A stretch of DNA of 64,000 nt from Rhizobium anhuiense (GCF_003985145.1 NZ_ML133523.1:248001-312000), one strand, 5' to 3'; shown: positions 9,901 through 16,750, counted from the stretch's first letter. The notes: generated from the sequence alone by a model not told the origin. Numbers and translations are program-made.

Positions 9901-10374
9901 GATGATCGTGCCGGCGAGGATGGCGATGAAGGTGCCGCCCTCGATCCAGGCATTGGCCTTCGGCAGGTCGCGGCGTTCGAGATGATCCGGCAGGATGCCG
10001 TATTTGATCGGCCCGAACAGCGCCGAAACGATGCCGAAGCCGAACAGCGCCGCCATCAGCACGAAGATGGAGGAAAAGGCGAGGCCAACGACGGCCAGGG
10101 CGGCGACCGCGATCTCGCAGCGTTTCAGCAGCTCGGCGATTTTGGCCTTGTCGTGCTTGTCGGCGAGTTCGCCGCCGAGTGCGGAGAGCAGCAGGAAGGG
10201 CACGATGAGGATGACGCCGGCAAGCGTCACCAGGGCTGCCCCCTCGCTGGCCGACATCTTGAAGAGAATGAGGAACACCAGGGTGTTCTTGAGGAAATTG
10301 TCGTTGAAGGCCGTCAGGAACTGGGTCCAGAACAGCGGCGCGAATTTCCTGGAGGTCATCAGATTGTGTTGCAC
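6979..10374 (-). CDS. aas: LplT-Aas-type fusion: MFS lysophospholipid flippase + acyltransferase + acyl-ACP synthetase
   Basis: 1131-residue three-part protein. Residues 1 to about 420 form an LplT-like 12-helix MFS transporter that would bring lysophospholipids across the inner membrane. A PlsC-type acyltransferase follows, with NHVSLLD (H-x4-D) near residue 455 and FPEGR near 521. Last is an AMP-forming acyl-ACP/CoA ligase with LFTSGSEGTPKGV near 787, GYGVTE near 925 and HDTGD near 1005. The expected role is re-acylation of lysophosphatidylethanolamine, which is membrane phospholipid repair. In E. coli lplT and aas are separate genes; the fusion is the common alphaproteobacterial arrangement. 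It is the last gene of a minus-strand cluster with yiaA-like and pspA. Confidence 0.93.
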   Translation of the reverse strand: MQHNLMTSRKFAPLFWTQFLTAFNDNFLKNTLVFLILFKMSASEGAALVTLAGVILIVPFLLLSALGGELADKHDKAKIAELLKRCEIAVAALAVVGLAFSSIFVLMAALFGFGIVSALFGPIKYGILPDHLERRDLPKANAWIEGGTFIAILAGTIIAALAFSGGENVLIFGTMMMGLSVLCWLASRMIPPTGSKAPDLEIDRNVIRSSYTLVMEIREDKRLWRSALMNCWFWLVGAFVLSILPTMVTELLGGSELVVPAYLTVFAIAVAVGSAIAAWMSSGRIVLLPAPVGTALLGLFSLDLAWNLWGLASTSHATTIVTFFAGENTIRVAIDLAGMAISGAFIAVPTFAALQTWAHEDRRARVIGAANVLSALFITVGLGLVAVIQALGASIPQILIGLGIINFAVAWLMLKTLPTNPFRDFISILFRAFMRLEVEGLENIKKAGRAPIIALNHVSLLDGALALAITEEEPVFAVDYKIAQAWWVRPFLKMCKFLPLDPTKPMATRSLIKVVQDGSPIGIFPEGRLTVTGTLMKVYDGAAMVADKTGSMVVPVKIDGLEKSYLSYLDNGKIRRRLFPKVKVTILEPVKLEVPPELKGRKRRTAAGAALYQVMSNLLFRTADTSSTVLDRVIQAGGEFGMGKLAVEDPVTGRLTYGKLLTGAAVLGAKFRARFPETNLGVMLPNANGAAATLLGVMTAGKVPAMLNFTAGAANILSACKAAEVRHVLTSRAFVTQAKLGPVIEEMEKQVTIVWLDDLRAEISLKDKILGYLRKARPLVKRQPDDPAVILFTSGSEGTPKGVVLTHRNILSNAAQAAARIDFHSGDKVFNILPVFHSFGLTAGTVLPLISGVPVYFYPSPLHYRIVPELIYVSNATIIFGTDTFLNGYSRTAHPYDFRSIRYIFSGAEPVKAATRQTYMEKFGLRILEGYGVTETAPVISINTPMYNKSGTVGKILPGMEWKLEPVPGIDEGGRLHVRGANVMAGYLRAEKPGVLEPLADGWHDTGDIVTIDEDGFVKIRGRAKRFAKIGGEMISLAAVETLAAELWPGALSVVSSLPDAKKGERLVLLTDAPTATRAEFLAFAKSKGAMDMMVPAEVNIGRVPVLGSGKVDFVAARKLAESAVQAGEAA

Positions 10375-10405
10375 GGCTTGTCCCTCTTTCGACTGGCAGA
10401 GAAGG

Positions 10406-10456
10406 CCACAGAGTTGTTACGCAAAAGTTGAATGCGATAACAACTCTGCGCTGTGG
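10406..10456. repeat. Long imperfect hairpin between yiaA-like gene and aas
   Basis: CCACAGAGTTGTTACGCA at 10406-10423 is matched by TGCGATAACAACTCTG and CTGTGG ending at 10456, interrupted only by a one-base and a two-base bulge. It sits in the 92-base gap inside a presumed operon. It could be an mRNA processing/stability element or an attenuator. There is no U-tract on the minus strand, so a classical terminator is unlikely. Confidence 0.6.
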
Positions 10457-10466
10457 TTAACCAAGA

Positions 10467-10748
10467 TCAATCTTCATCGTTACGATTGAACTTGACCAGG
10501 AGTTTCTCGGTGCGGGCATCCTCGACCTTGCGGATCAGCTTCTCGGATTCGGCGTTGTCGCGCAGCGTCTTGGTGATGTTCACCGTGGTCTGCACCAGCA
10601 TCAGAATGCCCATGGCGAGATAGCCTTTGCCCCAGAGATCGAGCGGCATCATGTAGAGGCCGAGCGCCAGCATGAAGGCGGCCGAGCCGAAGGAGATGTA
10701 GGAGAAGCTGACCCAGCTGGCGGAATGTTTCTGGAAACTGTCGTTCAT
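10467..10748 (-). CDS. YiaA/YiaB two-helix inner membrane protein
   Basis: 93 residues with two membrane segments at about 13-32 and 41-58 (WVSFSYISFGSAAFMLALG and the YLAMGILMLVQTTVN segment), matching the YiaAB two-helix domain. Function of the family is unknown, though it often travels with stress genes. It lies 50 bases after pspA and 92 before aas on the same strand, so co-transcription is likely. Charged C-terminus (residues 60-93) is presumably cytoplasmic. Confidence 0.8.
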   Translation of the reverse strand: MNDSFQKHSASWVSFSYISFGSAAFMLALGLYMMPLDLWGKGYLAMGILMLVQTTVNITKTLRDNAESEKLIRKVEDARTEKLLVKFNRNDED

Positions 10749-10797
10749 TGTCTTAATCCCTGTGGTTCGATGGATGAATGGTTGGATGGATGCAATT

Positions 10798-11484
10798 TCA
10801 GGCAGCAGGCGTGATGCGGCTCTTCAGCCGCGCCAGCACATCATCGGCGGATGAGCGCAGCGGCGCGCCGAAGCCGGCATTGGCAAGCTTTTCGATGATG
10901 CCGGCCGGGCGGATGGTGCCTTCCATGTCTTTCAGCGCGGCGGCCGTCAGCTCATTCTGGCTCTGGCGCAGGCGAAGCCGCGCCAGCGTCTCCTCGGCAT
11001 CGTCGAGCGTCGCAAAACCCGGACCGGCGACTGACACATCGAGCTTCTGCGCCTCTTGCGTGGCACGCGCCAGCCGCTCGCCGCGCTGCAGCTCCTGCAG
11101 CCGCGCCTCCGAAGCCCGGACGATGCCCTTCAGCTTGTCGATCGCCTGGGTGAATTGCGCCTGCGCCTTCTCCGATGCATCGCGCTCGGCCTCGAGAAAA
11201 GCGATCGCCTCGGCCGCCTCGCGGGCCAGGCCCTCATTGCCCTTGGCAAGGGCTGCGGTGGCGCGTGCTTCGAGATCGGCGATGCGGGCAACGATCGCCC
11301 CGTGCTGCACCTTCTCCTGCTCGTTCTGGGCGATGGCGACGGCGACGCTGCGGCGGGCCGACTGGATCGATTGGGCGGCATCGCGGATCTGCTGGGAAAG
11401 CAGCGGCACGGCGTGGCAGTCGGCGAAAGCCTGTTCGGCATCATGCGCCCTGCCCCGCAACAAAATGGAAATCAGTTTGAACAT
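10798..11484 (-). CDS. pspA: PspA/IM30-family membrane stress protein
   Basis: 228-residue, almost entirely helical protein with long heptad-rich stretches (residues 25-190) and an N-terminal amphipathic helix MFKLISILLRGRAHDAEQAF typical of PspA/IM30. These proteins coat damaged inner membrane and limit proton leak. No PspF-type sigma-54 activator is nearby; instead a TetR repressor is divergent. Start ATG at 11484 follows CCGGAGGAAGGAA, a very strong ribosome-binding site. First gene of the pspA - yiaA-like - aas cluster. Confidence 0.9.
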   Translation of the reverse strand: MFKLISILLRGRAHDAEQAFADCHAVPLLSQQIRDAAQSIQSARRSVAVAIAQNEQEKVQHGAIVARIADLEARATAALAKGNEGLAREAAEAIAFLEAERDASEKAQAQFTQAIDKLKGIVRASEARLQELQRGERLARATQEAQKLDVSVAGPGFATLDDAEETLARLRLRQSQNELTAAALKDMEGTIRPAGIIEKLANAGFGAPLRSSADDVLARLKSRITPAA

Positions 11485-11501
11485 TTCCTTCCTCCGGTTT
11501 A

Positions 11502-11514
11502 TGAACGTTGTTCA
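11502..11514. promoter_or_regulatory. Operator palindrome 1 (TetR site)
   Basis: TGAACGTTGTTCA, one mismatch from the 13-bp palindrome TGAACGNCGTTCA, 18 bases upstream of the pspA start and overlapping where its promoter or leader must be. Confidence 0.75.
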
Positions 11515-11537
11515 CGAGAAGTGTTATGCCAGAATCA

Positions 11538-11550
11538 TGAACGTCGTTCA
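11538..11550. promoter_or_regulatory. Operator palindrome 2 (TetR site)
   Basis: TGAACGTCGTTCA, a perfect 13-bp palindrome in the middle of the pspA/tetR divergent region; centre 36 bases from palindrome 1. Confidence 0.8.
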
Positions 11551-11560
11551 AGATAAATTT

Positions 11561-11573
11561 TGAACGACGTTCA
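11561..11573. promoter_or_regulatory. Operator palindrome 3 (TetR site)
   Basis: TGAACGACGTTCA flanked by TTT and AAA, which extends the symmetry to TTTTGAACG-A-CGTTCAAAA (19 bp). It ends about 20 bases before the tetR start, as expected for autorepression; centre 23 bases from palindrome 2. Confidence 0.8.
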
Positions 11574-11594
11574 AAAATCGAAGTGGAATGGTTA

Positions 11595-12209
11595 ATGGCC
11601 GGTAGGCGAGAAGAAAAACGCGAAGACCTGAAGGCCCGGCTGATCGAGGCGGCGCGCGAGCGGATTGCCAGAGACGGGCTCACCAATCTCCGGGCCCGCG
11701 ACATCACCCAGGATGCCGGCTGCGCGCTCGGCGGCCTCTACACGGTCTTTTCAGACCTCGCCGAGCTCGTCATCCACGTCAATTCGGGAACGCTGAAGGC
11801 GCTGGAGGCAAGGCTCACCCTTGATGAAACCAAGGACCGGCCGCCGACCGACCGGCTGCGCAACCTGGCGCAGGGCTACTTGAACTTCGCCGTCGAGCAC
11901 CGGAACCTGTGGAAGGCGCTGTTCGACCACTTCCCGCCGGAAACCAGCCCGACGCCGCAATGGCATCTCGACGAACACCTCTTCCTGATGGATGTGATCG
12001 CCGAACCGCTGGCCGAACTGCAACCCGACATGCCCCCCGAAGACCGCGCCATCCGCGCCCGCACCCTGTTCGGCGCCGTCCACGGCGTCGTCAGCATCAG
12101 CCTCGAAGGCCGCTTCGTCGGCCTGCCGCTGGAGCGGCTGGCACGGGAGGTGGATGAGCTGGTGCAGACGATTGCCGCGGGGGCGGAACGGCGGCGGGAG
12201 AGTATGTGA
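11595..12209 (+). CDS. TetR-family transcriptional regulator
   Basis: 204-residue repressor-type protein. Residues 10-55 hold the TetR helix-turn-helix (AARERIARDGLTNLRARD, then ITQDAGCALGGLYTVFSD), and the rest is a helical ligand-binding/dimerisation domain with a TetR_C-like WKALFDHF segment. It is divergent from pspA, and three near-identical palindromes lie between them, so it most likely represses itself and the pspA-yiaA-aas cluster. An upstream GTG at 11583 in the same frame is an alternative start; the ATG at 11595 gives the usual short N-terminal arm. Ligand unknown. Confidence 0.88.
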   Translation: MAGRREEKREDLKARLIEAARERIARDGLTNLRARDITQDAGCALGGLYTVFSDLAELVIHVNSGTLKALEARLTLDETKDRPPTDRLRNLAQGYLNFAVEHRNLWKALFDHFPPETSPTPQWHLDEHLFLMDVIAEPLAELQPDMPPEDRAIRARTLFGAVHGVVSISLEGRFVGLPLERLAREVDELVQTIAAGAERRRESM

Positions 12210-12279
12210 GGTGGCGCTGGGTGGAGTGAGGGGCGGAGGCAACAAACCGTGGTTTTGGCCGCCGCATCACCACACACTC

Positions 12280-12311
12280 CGTCATCCCAAGCCTTGAGCC
12301 TGGGATCCATG
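12280..12311. repeat. Rhizobial palindromic repeat, degenerate copy
   Basis: CGTCATCCCAAGCCTTGAGC followed by CTGGGATCCATG: same 32-base layout as the two units at 12348 and 12462, with the inner stem CCCAAGC/GCCTGGG changed on both arms. Confidence 0.6.
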
Positions 12312-12347
12312 GCGCCGCCGTTTTTCGCCGAGCCCCACCACCTCCTC

Positions 12348-12379
12348 CGTCATCCTCGGGCTTGACCCGAGGATCCATG
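12348..12379 (+). repeat. Rhizobial palindromic repeat, unit A
   Basis: CGTCATCCTCGGGCTTGACC followed by CGAGGATCCATG; CCTCGGG-CTTGA-CCCGAGG is a perfect inner palindrome. Inverted partner at 12462-12492. Confidence 0.75.
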
Positions 12380-12461
12380 CCCCGAGCATTGTGCTCGCCG
12401 TCGACAGACGGAGCGGCAGGGGGCATCCTATGCGTGAACTCATGTATGTCGAGTGCTGCGT

Positions 12462-12492
12462 ATGGATCCTCGGGTCAAGCCCGAGGATGACG
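12462..12492 (-). repeat. Rhizobial palindromic repeat, unit B (inverted copy)
   Basis: 31 bases identical to the reverse complement of unit A (ATGGATCCTCGGG then TCAAGCCCGAGGATGACG). Together the units form an 82-base loop closed by a 31-bp inverted repeat, located just before the dehydrogenase gene. Confidence 0.75.
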
Positions 12493-12618
12493 GAATAGGT
12501 GGGAACCACAGGCAAAACCGCACCCACTCGCTGGCGGACTTGTCCACCATCCCACCTTGACCCAGGCACCCCTACCCAAGCACTCTCTGCCCTCCACACC
12601 ACCGCCAACGGAGACACC

Positions 12619-13398
12619 ATGAGCCGCATCTTCATCACCGGTTCCACCGATGGCCTCGGCCTCGCCGCCGCCCGCACCCTGATGAAGGAGGGCCATGACG
12701 TCGTGCTGCACGCCCGCTCCCGCGAGCGCGCCTCCGCCCTCGCCGAGATTTCGCCCGCCGCCCTCGGCATCGTCATCGGCGATCTCGCCAGCGCCACCGA
12801 AACGCGCTCGATTGCCGAGCAGGTCAACGCCATCGGCCGCATGGACGCCGTCATCCACAATGCCGGCATCTACCTCGAGCGGAGCCGGGGCGAAACGCCT
12901 GATGGTCACGCCAAGACGCTGGCGGTGAATGTGCTTGCCCCCTATCTGCTCACCGCCTGGATCAACCGCCCCGATCGCCTGGTCTATCTCACCAGCGGCA
13001 TGCACCGCAGCGGCAGCAGCGCCCTTGACGATATCGACTGGAAGACGCGGCCGTGGAACGCCAGCCAGGCCTATTCGGAAAGCAAGCTCTACATCGCCAC
13101 CCTCGCCGCCGCCCTCGCCCGCCATTGGCCGGATGTTATCAGCAACGCGGTGGATCCCGGCTGGGTGCCGACAAAGATGGGCGGCGCCGGCGCGCCCGAT
13201 GACCTGGAGATGGGGCACCTCACCCAGACCTGGCTTGCGGCCAGCGATGCGGGAGCTGCGAAGGTCAGTGGTGGGTATTGGTATCATCGGCAGCGGCGGG
13301 AGGCGGCTGCGGAGGTTGCTGATGCGGGGTTTCAGGATGCGCTGGTGGGGAAGCTTGCCGGGTTGACGGGTGTTCGGTTGTTCGTGGGGCGACGGTAA
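12619..13398 (+). CDS. Short-chain dehydrogenase/reductase (SDR)
   Basis: 259-residue Rossmann oxidoreductase. N-terminal cofactor motif ITGSTDGLGLAAA (T-G-x3-G-x-G) at about residues 6-18, NAG motif VIHNAGIY near 80, and catalytic S-Y-K: TSGMHRSG near 128 and AYSESKLY near 155. Then the DPGWVPTKMGG segment typical of classical SDRs. The arginine after the GxGxG-equivalent (HARSRER) suggests NADP(H). Substrate unknown. The ATG at 12619 is preceded by GGAGACACC. Confidence 0.87.
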   Translation: MSRIFITGSTDGLGLAAARTLMKEGHDVVLHARSRERASALAEISPAALGIVIGDLASATETRSIAEQVNAIGRMDAVIHNAGIYLERSRGETPDGHAKTLAVNVLAPYLLTAWINRPDRLVYLTSGMHRSGSSALDDIDWKTRPWNASQAYSESKLYIATLAAALARHWPDVISNAVDPGWVPTKMGGAGAPDDLEMGHLTQTWLAASDAGAAKVSGGYWYHRQRREAAAEVADAGFQDALVGKLAGLTGVRLFVGRR

Positions 13399-13687
13399 GG
13401 CGAAAGACTGGCAGCGGCAAGCGAGCGGTTGGCCAGTCCCGCTGCGTCGGCTGCTCGAATGGAGACACCGGATGTCCCCCTTTAATCTCGGCAATGAACA
13501 GGCCGACAATACCGCTCCCCCAAAGAGGTTGAGTGACGGAAAGTTATAGGTCTTTAGCAGGTAAGCGAGCCCAAATTGTCGAAAAAACAAATAAAGCGGT
13601 TGATTTCGTTGCTCGGAGCAGTCGCGATGGTTGCAAATCGTCAAAGATCAGGCAACGTTGCGCGTGCGATCATAGTTGTGAGCCCAT
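13399..13687. other. Junction into lower-GC accessory segment
   Basis: 289 bases in which base composition shifts from about two-thirds GC to AT-richer sequence (AAAAAACAAATAAAG at about 13581-13595). A 44-codon frame with a TTG start (13576-13710) overlaps the next gene; it is discussed among the findings and not called as a gene. No direct repeat of the tRNA-Gln 3' end is visible here. Confidence 0.5.
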
Positions 13688-15121
13688 ATGTCAACCTTTT
13701 CAAGCGGTAGACTTTTTTCGACACAATTTGGACTATCAGTCAACGCGCTAGAAAAAGCGGGTCTAGTTGACACCTTCCTGAATGTGGATACTCCCCTTTT
13801 TATTGATCCAATCTTGCTTGATAAATCAAATACGAAGCTAATCAGAGAGGACGCTTATCAGCACTTCCGGCAATATATCTCCCAGATAGTTCGGCTTTTG
13901 ACTATCTCGAAAAATGAGGGAGACGCGCCTTGGAAAGCGGCACAAAAGCTTCTCAATCTTCAAGAACCACCAGAGAACGGTCTAGGATACGGAAGTGGCG
14001 AACGAGCGGGTAGTTCCCGACCCGACGAGCTCCGCGACACCATCCTTAGAACCACGAAAGAAATTGTCGATCTTGGCGTGAATGACCCGGAGATGATATC
14101 TCTGATGGGATTTTTCGAAGAGAACGTGGGGCCCGATACGATAAGCGATCTCACGACGCGCATTATCGCTTCCGAGCTTGCTGCCGTAACACTAGCGTTC
14201 TGTAAGCGTCAGAAGGTGCCAACCAGGATTTCGCCCCTTAGCCCAGCGATTGCGCTTCCGCATTACACGGCGCCGTCAGGTAAGCAAAAGGCTGTTCTTC
14301 TGGTCCCTAGGGACATAATTAGAGAGCTGCCACTCGCAAACGATTGGTCAGATGTAAGCGTTGCGGCGAACGCCAACAGAGAAATCCGAGATCGCGTAAA
14401 TTCATTCTTGGCTGGCATAGTAACCCCGACGGTGACTGAGAGGAAAGCCGCGCTGAAGGCTGCCGCCTTATATTCAGCAGATTTGTTCAACGCTTTCATC
14501 GCAGCGGTCAAGGAAAGCGCGACCTTCTATGATCCGAATGAAGACGTTCTCGGGTACTACAAGCTCCGAGAGATTCTGAAATCTGACCGATCACTATTCA
14601 AACTCGAAATGAAATTCGAGTTGGAGAAGGGGCCACACGAAGTCTTGGGCGTGGTGCATCAAACGCTCGAAATGTTTAAGCATCACGTTGAAAAAGGTAA
14701 TCTCTGGGAGGCTCTTTGGAGCAACGGCAAGCCGAAAAAAGAGCGGGCAGCACAACTCATCTATTATGCTATCGCTGACAGCTTTTGTATGGCAAACGAC
14801 ATTGACATCTCGCCCGAGGCAAACATGGGCGGGGGACCTATCGATTTTAAATTTTCAAAGGGTTACCGGGCAAGGGTGCTCGTGGAAATTAAAAAATCGT
14901 CCGGCACTGTCAGGCATGGCTACGAAAAGCAGCTCGAAATTTACAAGGATGCCTCTCGCACGAACTATGGCGTATTTGTGATCATCAACTACGGTGATCT
15001 GGGAGACAAGCTGAAAGTCATTCAAGAAATCCGTGCAAAGCTGCTCAAGGAGGGCCTTCCTGCTTCCGAGATCGTCGTAATCGACGCTACGCCAAAAGCC
15101 TCAGCCAGCAAGCGGAAATAA
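13688..15121 (+). CDS. Unknown protein with C-terminal PD-(D/E)XK-nuclease-like motif
   Basis: 477 residues, not recognised as a named family. N-terminal part (1 to about 330) is largely helical with LFIDPILLDKS near residue 36. The C-terminal part has the layout of PD-(D/E)XK nucleases: a glycine-rich GGGPIDFKFS (candidate Asp near residue 386), then VLVEIKKS 13 residues on (candidate E-x-K near 399-401), then YEKQLEIYKDA (Gln of the follow-up helix near 417). I infer a DNA- or RNA-cleaving enzyme, possibly defensive. Codon use is clearly AT-richer than flanking genes, pointing to transfer. It is followed 293 bases later by a membrane/coiled-coil protein and then tRNA-Gln. Confidence 0.7.
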   Translation: MSTFSSGRLFSTQFGLSVNALEKAGLVDTFLNVDTPLFIDPILLDKSNTKLIREDAYQHFRQYISQIVRLLTISKNEGDAPWKAAQKLLNLQEPPENGLGYGSGERAGSSRPDELRDTILRTTKEIVDLGVNDPEMISLMGFFEENVGPDTISDLTTRIIASELAAVTLAFCKRQKVPTRISPLSPAIALPHYTAPSGKQKAVLLVPRDIIRELPLANDWSDVSVAANANREIRDRVNSFLAGIVTPTVTERKAALKAAALYSADLFNAFIAAVKESATFYDPNEDVLGYYKLREILKSDRSLFKLEMKFELEKGPHEVLGVVHQTLEMFKHHVEKGNLWEALWSNGKPKKERAAQLIYYAIADSFCMANDIDISPEANMGGGPIDFKFSKGYRARVLVEIKKSSGTVRHGYEKQLEIYKDASRTNYGVFVIINYGDLGDKLKVIQEIRAKLLKEGLPASEIVVIDATPKASASKRK

Positions 15122-15414
15122 CCTCGCACGCAAAAGCAACGCTTAGCCGGAGGTTGGTGCTATTGTTCTGCTTTTAGTTACAGTGGACGAGGCTCATAGC
15201 TGTGCTGAAGCCCAGATCACTAACCCGCCGAACCACTTCTGACATTGTGAAACCTCAAATGGACAATTTTAGTAGTCTGTACAGGGGCAACAGCCAGCCA
15301 GAGCGTCAAGCATTCTTAGCAGTACACTCATCGACCAACCGTTGAGCAGAAGAATAGATTGCAATCCGTGCGCAAATCGCTCAACAGGTAACGAGGGTTG
15401 CTTAGGGAGCAGGC
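15122..15414. other. AT-rich spacer between the two accessory genes
   Basis: 293 bases with no frame longer than about 28 codons on the plus strand and no clear terminator. It ends with AGGGAGC, the ribosome-binding site of the downstream gene. The gap suggests the two genes may have separate promoters. Confidence 0.5.
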
Positions 15415-16341
15415 ATGGAAGAAAATAGGCATAGTGTGAATTGGTTCGTTCGCATCATGATAATTACGCTGAGCATTATGCTCAGCGCAATGGTGTTGTA
15501 CAAATTCGTCGCGATACCTCCCGAGGGAGAGATCAGTGCCGGTGTAATATCCCTAATTTGCCTAGTATTAGTTTTGGTGTTGTCGGAGGCATTTGATAGT
15601 TTTTCCATTGGGAAACTTATTTCTATCTCCAGGGAAGTGAAGAAAAAGGAGAAGGAAGTCTCCAAACTGGAGCAGCAGAACTCTCACCTTCTCTCTCAGC
15701 TTATCGCCATCTCAAATAACCAATCTCAGCACCAACAGCATACAAACGTCTACGGCGACTATCACGCCGCTTCAACCGTCCAAAAAGCTACGGACCAAGA
15801 GGTGGAGGACAAACAAACTGCGGAGGCATCGATTTCCACCTCGCCCGTCGCACAAAATGCCGGAGCAGTGACGGGTCCGGCGGTAGCCAGGACGGATTGG
15901 CGGCGAGCTGAGGAGGTTGCCTTGAACAAGTATGTTCAGCAGAAGAAAGTCGATCCTCTCAACGTAATTTCTGATGCAAAGCTCGTAAATCATTTTGAGG
16001 GCGTCGACCCAATAAGCAAATCTAGTTATATATACGACGCATATATCAAAGGACTTGATAGCGAGACTTTTGTTGAATTCAAAAATGAAAGAGTATTCAG
16101 TCCAATGCTTAGAGATAGGCTCTATGTTTTGTTGTCGAAAATAAACTACTACAGAAACTCGAAGCGAGTTGATGCGCATCTAGACCTTGTGATCATGAAA
16201 ATTCCAGGTGAAGAGCCATCGCGGTTTTATTCAGATACAAACTTCTTTGAAAGCTTTTCTCCAGCCATCGCAAGTGGCTTACTAAATGTCATATTTGTAG
16301 AATTCACCGCGGATGAAGCGGCGGCATTGAGGGTGCAATAG
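15415..16341 (+). CDS. Two-helix membrane protein with coiled coil and unknown C-terminal domain
   Basis: 308 residues. Two membrane helices at about 11-34 and 41-61 are followed by a lysine/glutamate-rich coiled coil (about 66-95, SREVKKKEKEVSKLEQQNSH). A low-complexity linker (NNQSQHQQHTNVYGDYH) and a soluble domain from about 160 to the end complete it; the domain belongs to no family I can name. Topology suggests both ends cytoplasmic. Low GC and position beside the nuclease-like gene mark it as accessory. A membrane-anchored effector or sensor is a reasonable guess only. Confidence 0.7.
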   Translation: MEENRHSVNWFVRIMIITLSIMLSAMVLYKFVAIPPEGEISAGVISLICLVLVLVLSEAFDSFSIGKLISISREVKKKEKEVSKLEQQNSHLLSQLIAISNNQSQHQQHTNVYGDYHAASTVQKATDQEVEDKQTAEASISTSPVAQNAGAVTGPAVARTDWRRAEEVALNKYVQQKKVDPLNVISDAKLVNHFEGVDPISKSSYIYDAYIKGLDSETFVEFKNERVFSPMLRDRLYVLLSKINYYRNSKRVDAHLDLVIMKIPGEEPSRFYSDTNFFESFSPAIASGLLNVIFVEFTADEAAALRVQ

Positions 16342-16676
16342 CGGATGCAGTGCTCATGAACTTGGAGAGAAGGACGCAGCCGGCGCCTTCACTCAAGCTT
16401 GCTTCGGAGGGCCGCCGGTAAGGACTTCAAGTCGCTTCATTAGCATTTCTTCAAACTTGCTCAGATTGGTGTAATCAGGACAGTTGTATGCGGCGATGTC
16501 GAAGCGGCTAGGCGTGTCAAAATCTCACACTTCAATGCGTATGAACGTTTCCGCGTCAGCGTCCTCTGCGAGGCAAAGGTTATAAGGCCTGGGTATGGGT
16601 GTGTGTTCGCAAGGATATACTCCATCGGACAGCGCAAGTGACCAGCACAAACCAATAGAAGATCTGAAAGAAATCG
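16342..16676. other. Decayed coding remnants between accessory gene and tRNA-Gln
   Basis: On the minus strand one frame reads from just after the tRNA CCA end to a stop near 16,525 (last residues DADAETFIRIEV). It continues past that stop for 43 sense codons (FDIAAYNCPDYTNLSKFEEM, then LMKRLEVLTGGPPKQA) to the stop at 16393-16395. The amino-acid composition looks protein-like but there is no start or ribosome-binding site, so I read it as a broken gene fragment. Confidence 0.35.
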
Positions 16677-16750
16677 TGGCTGGGGCGCCTGGATTCGAAC
16701 CAGGGATGACGGTACCAAAAACCGTTGCCTTACCGCTTGGCGACGCCCCA
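16677..16750 (-). tRNA. tRNA-Gln (anticodon TTG)
   Basis: 74-nt cloverleaf on the minus strand: acceptor TGGGGCG pairs with CGCCCCA, D arm GCCAAGCGGTAAGGC, anticodon stem ACGGT/ACCGT with loop TTTTGGT (anticodon TTG), T arm CTGGTTCGAATCCAG, discriminator G and encoded CCA. Its 3' end faces the accessory segment at 13.4-16.6 kb. Confidence 0.95.

Noticed and set aside
7363..10431. 1022-codon plus-strand open frame opposite the LplT-Aas gene
   Set aside because: Exact antisense shadow of a long GC-rich gene; residues are His/Gln/Asp/Arg-rich with no domain, while the minus strand encodes three clear enzyme domains.
13533..13751. 72-codon frame before the nuclease-like gene
   Set aside because: Overlaps the gene's start in another frame, is rich in Cys/Arg/Ser, and has no supporting signal.
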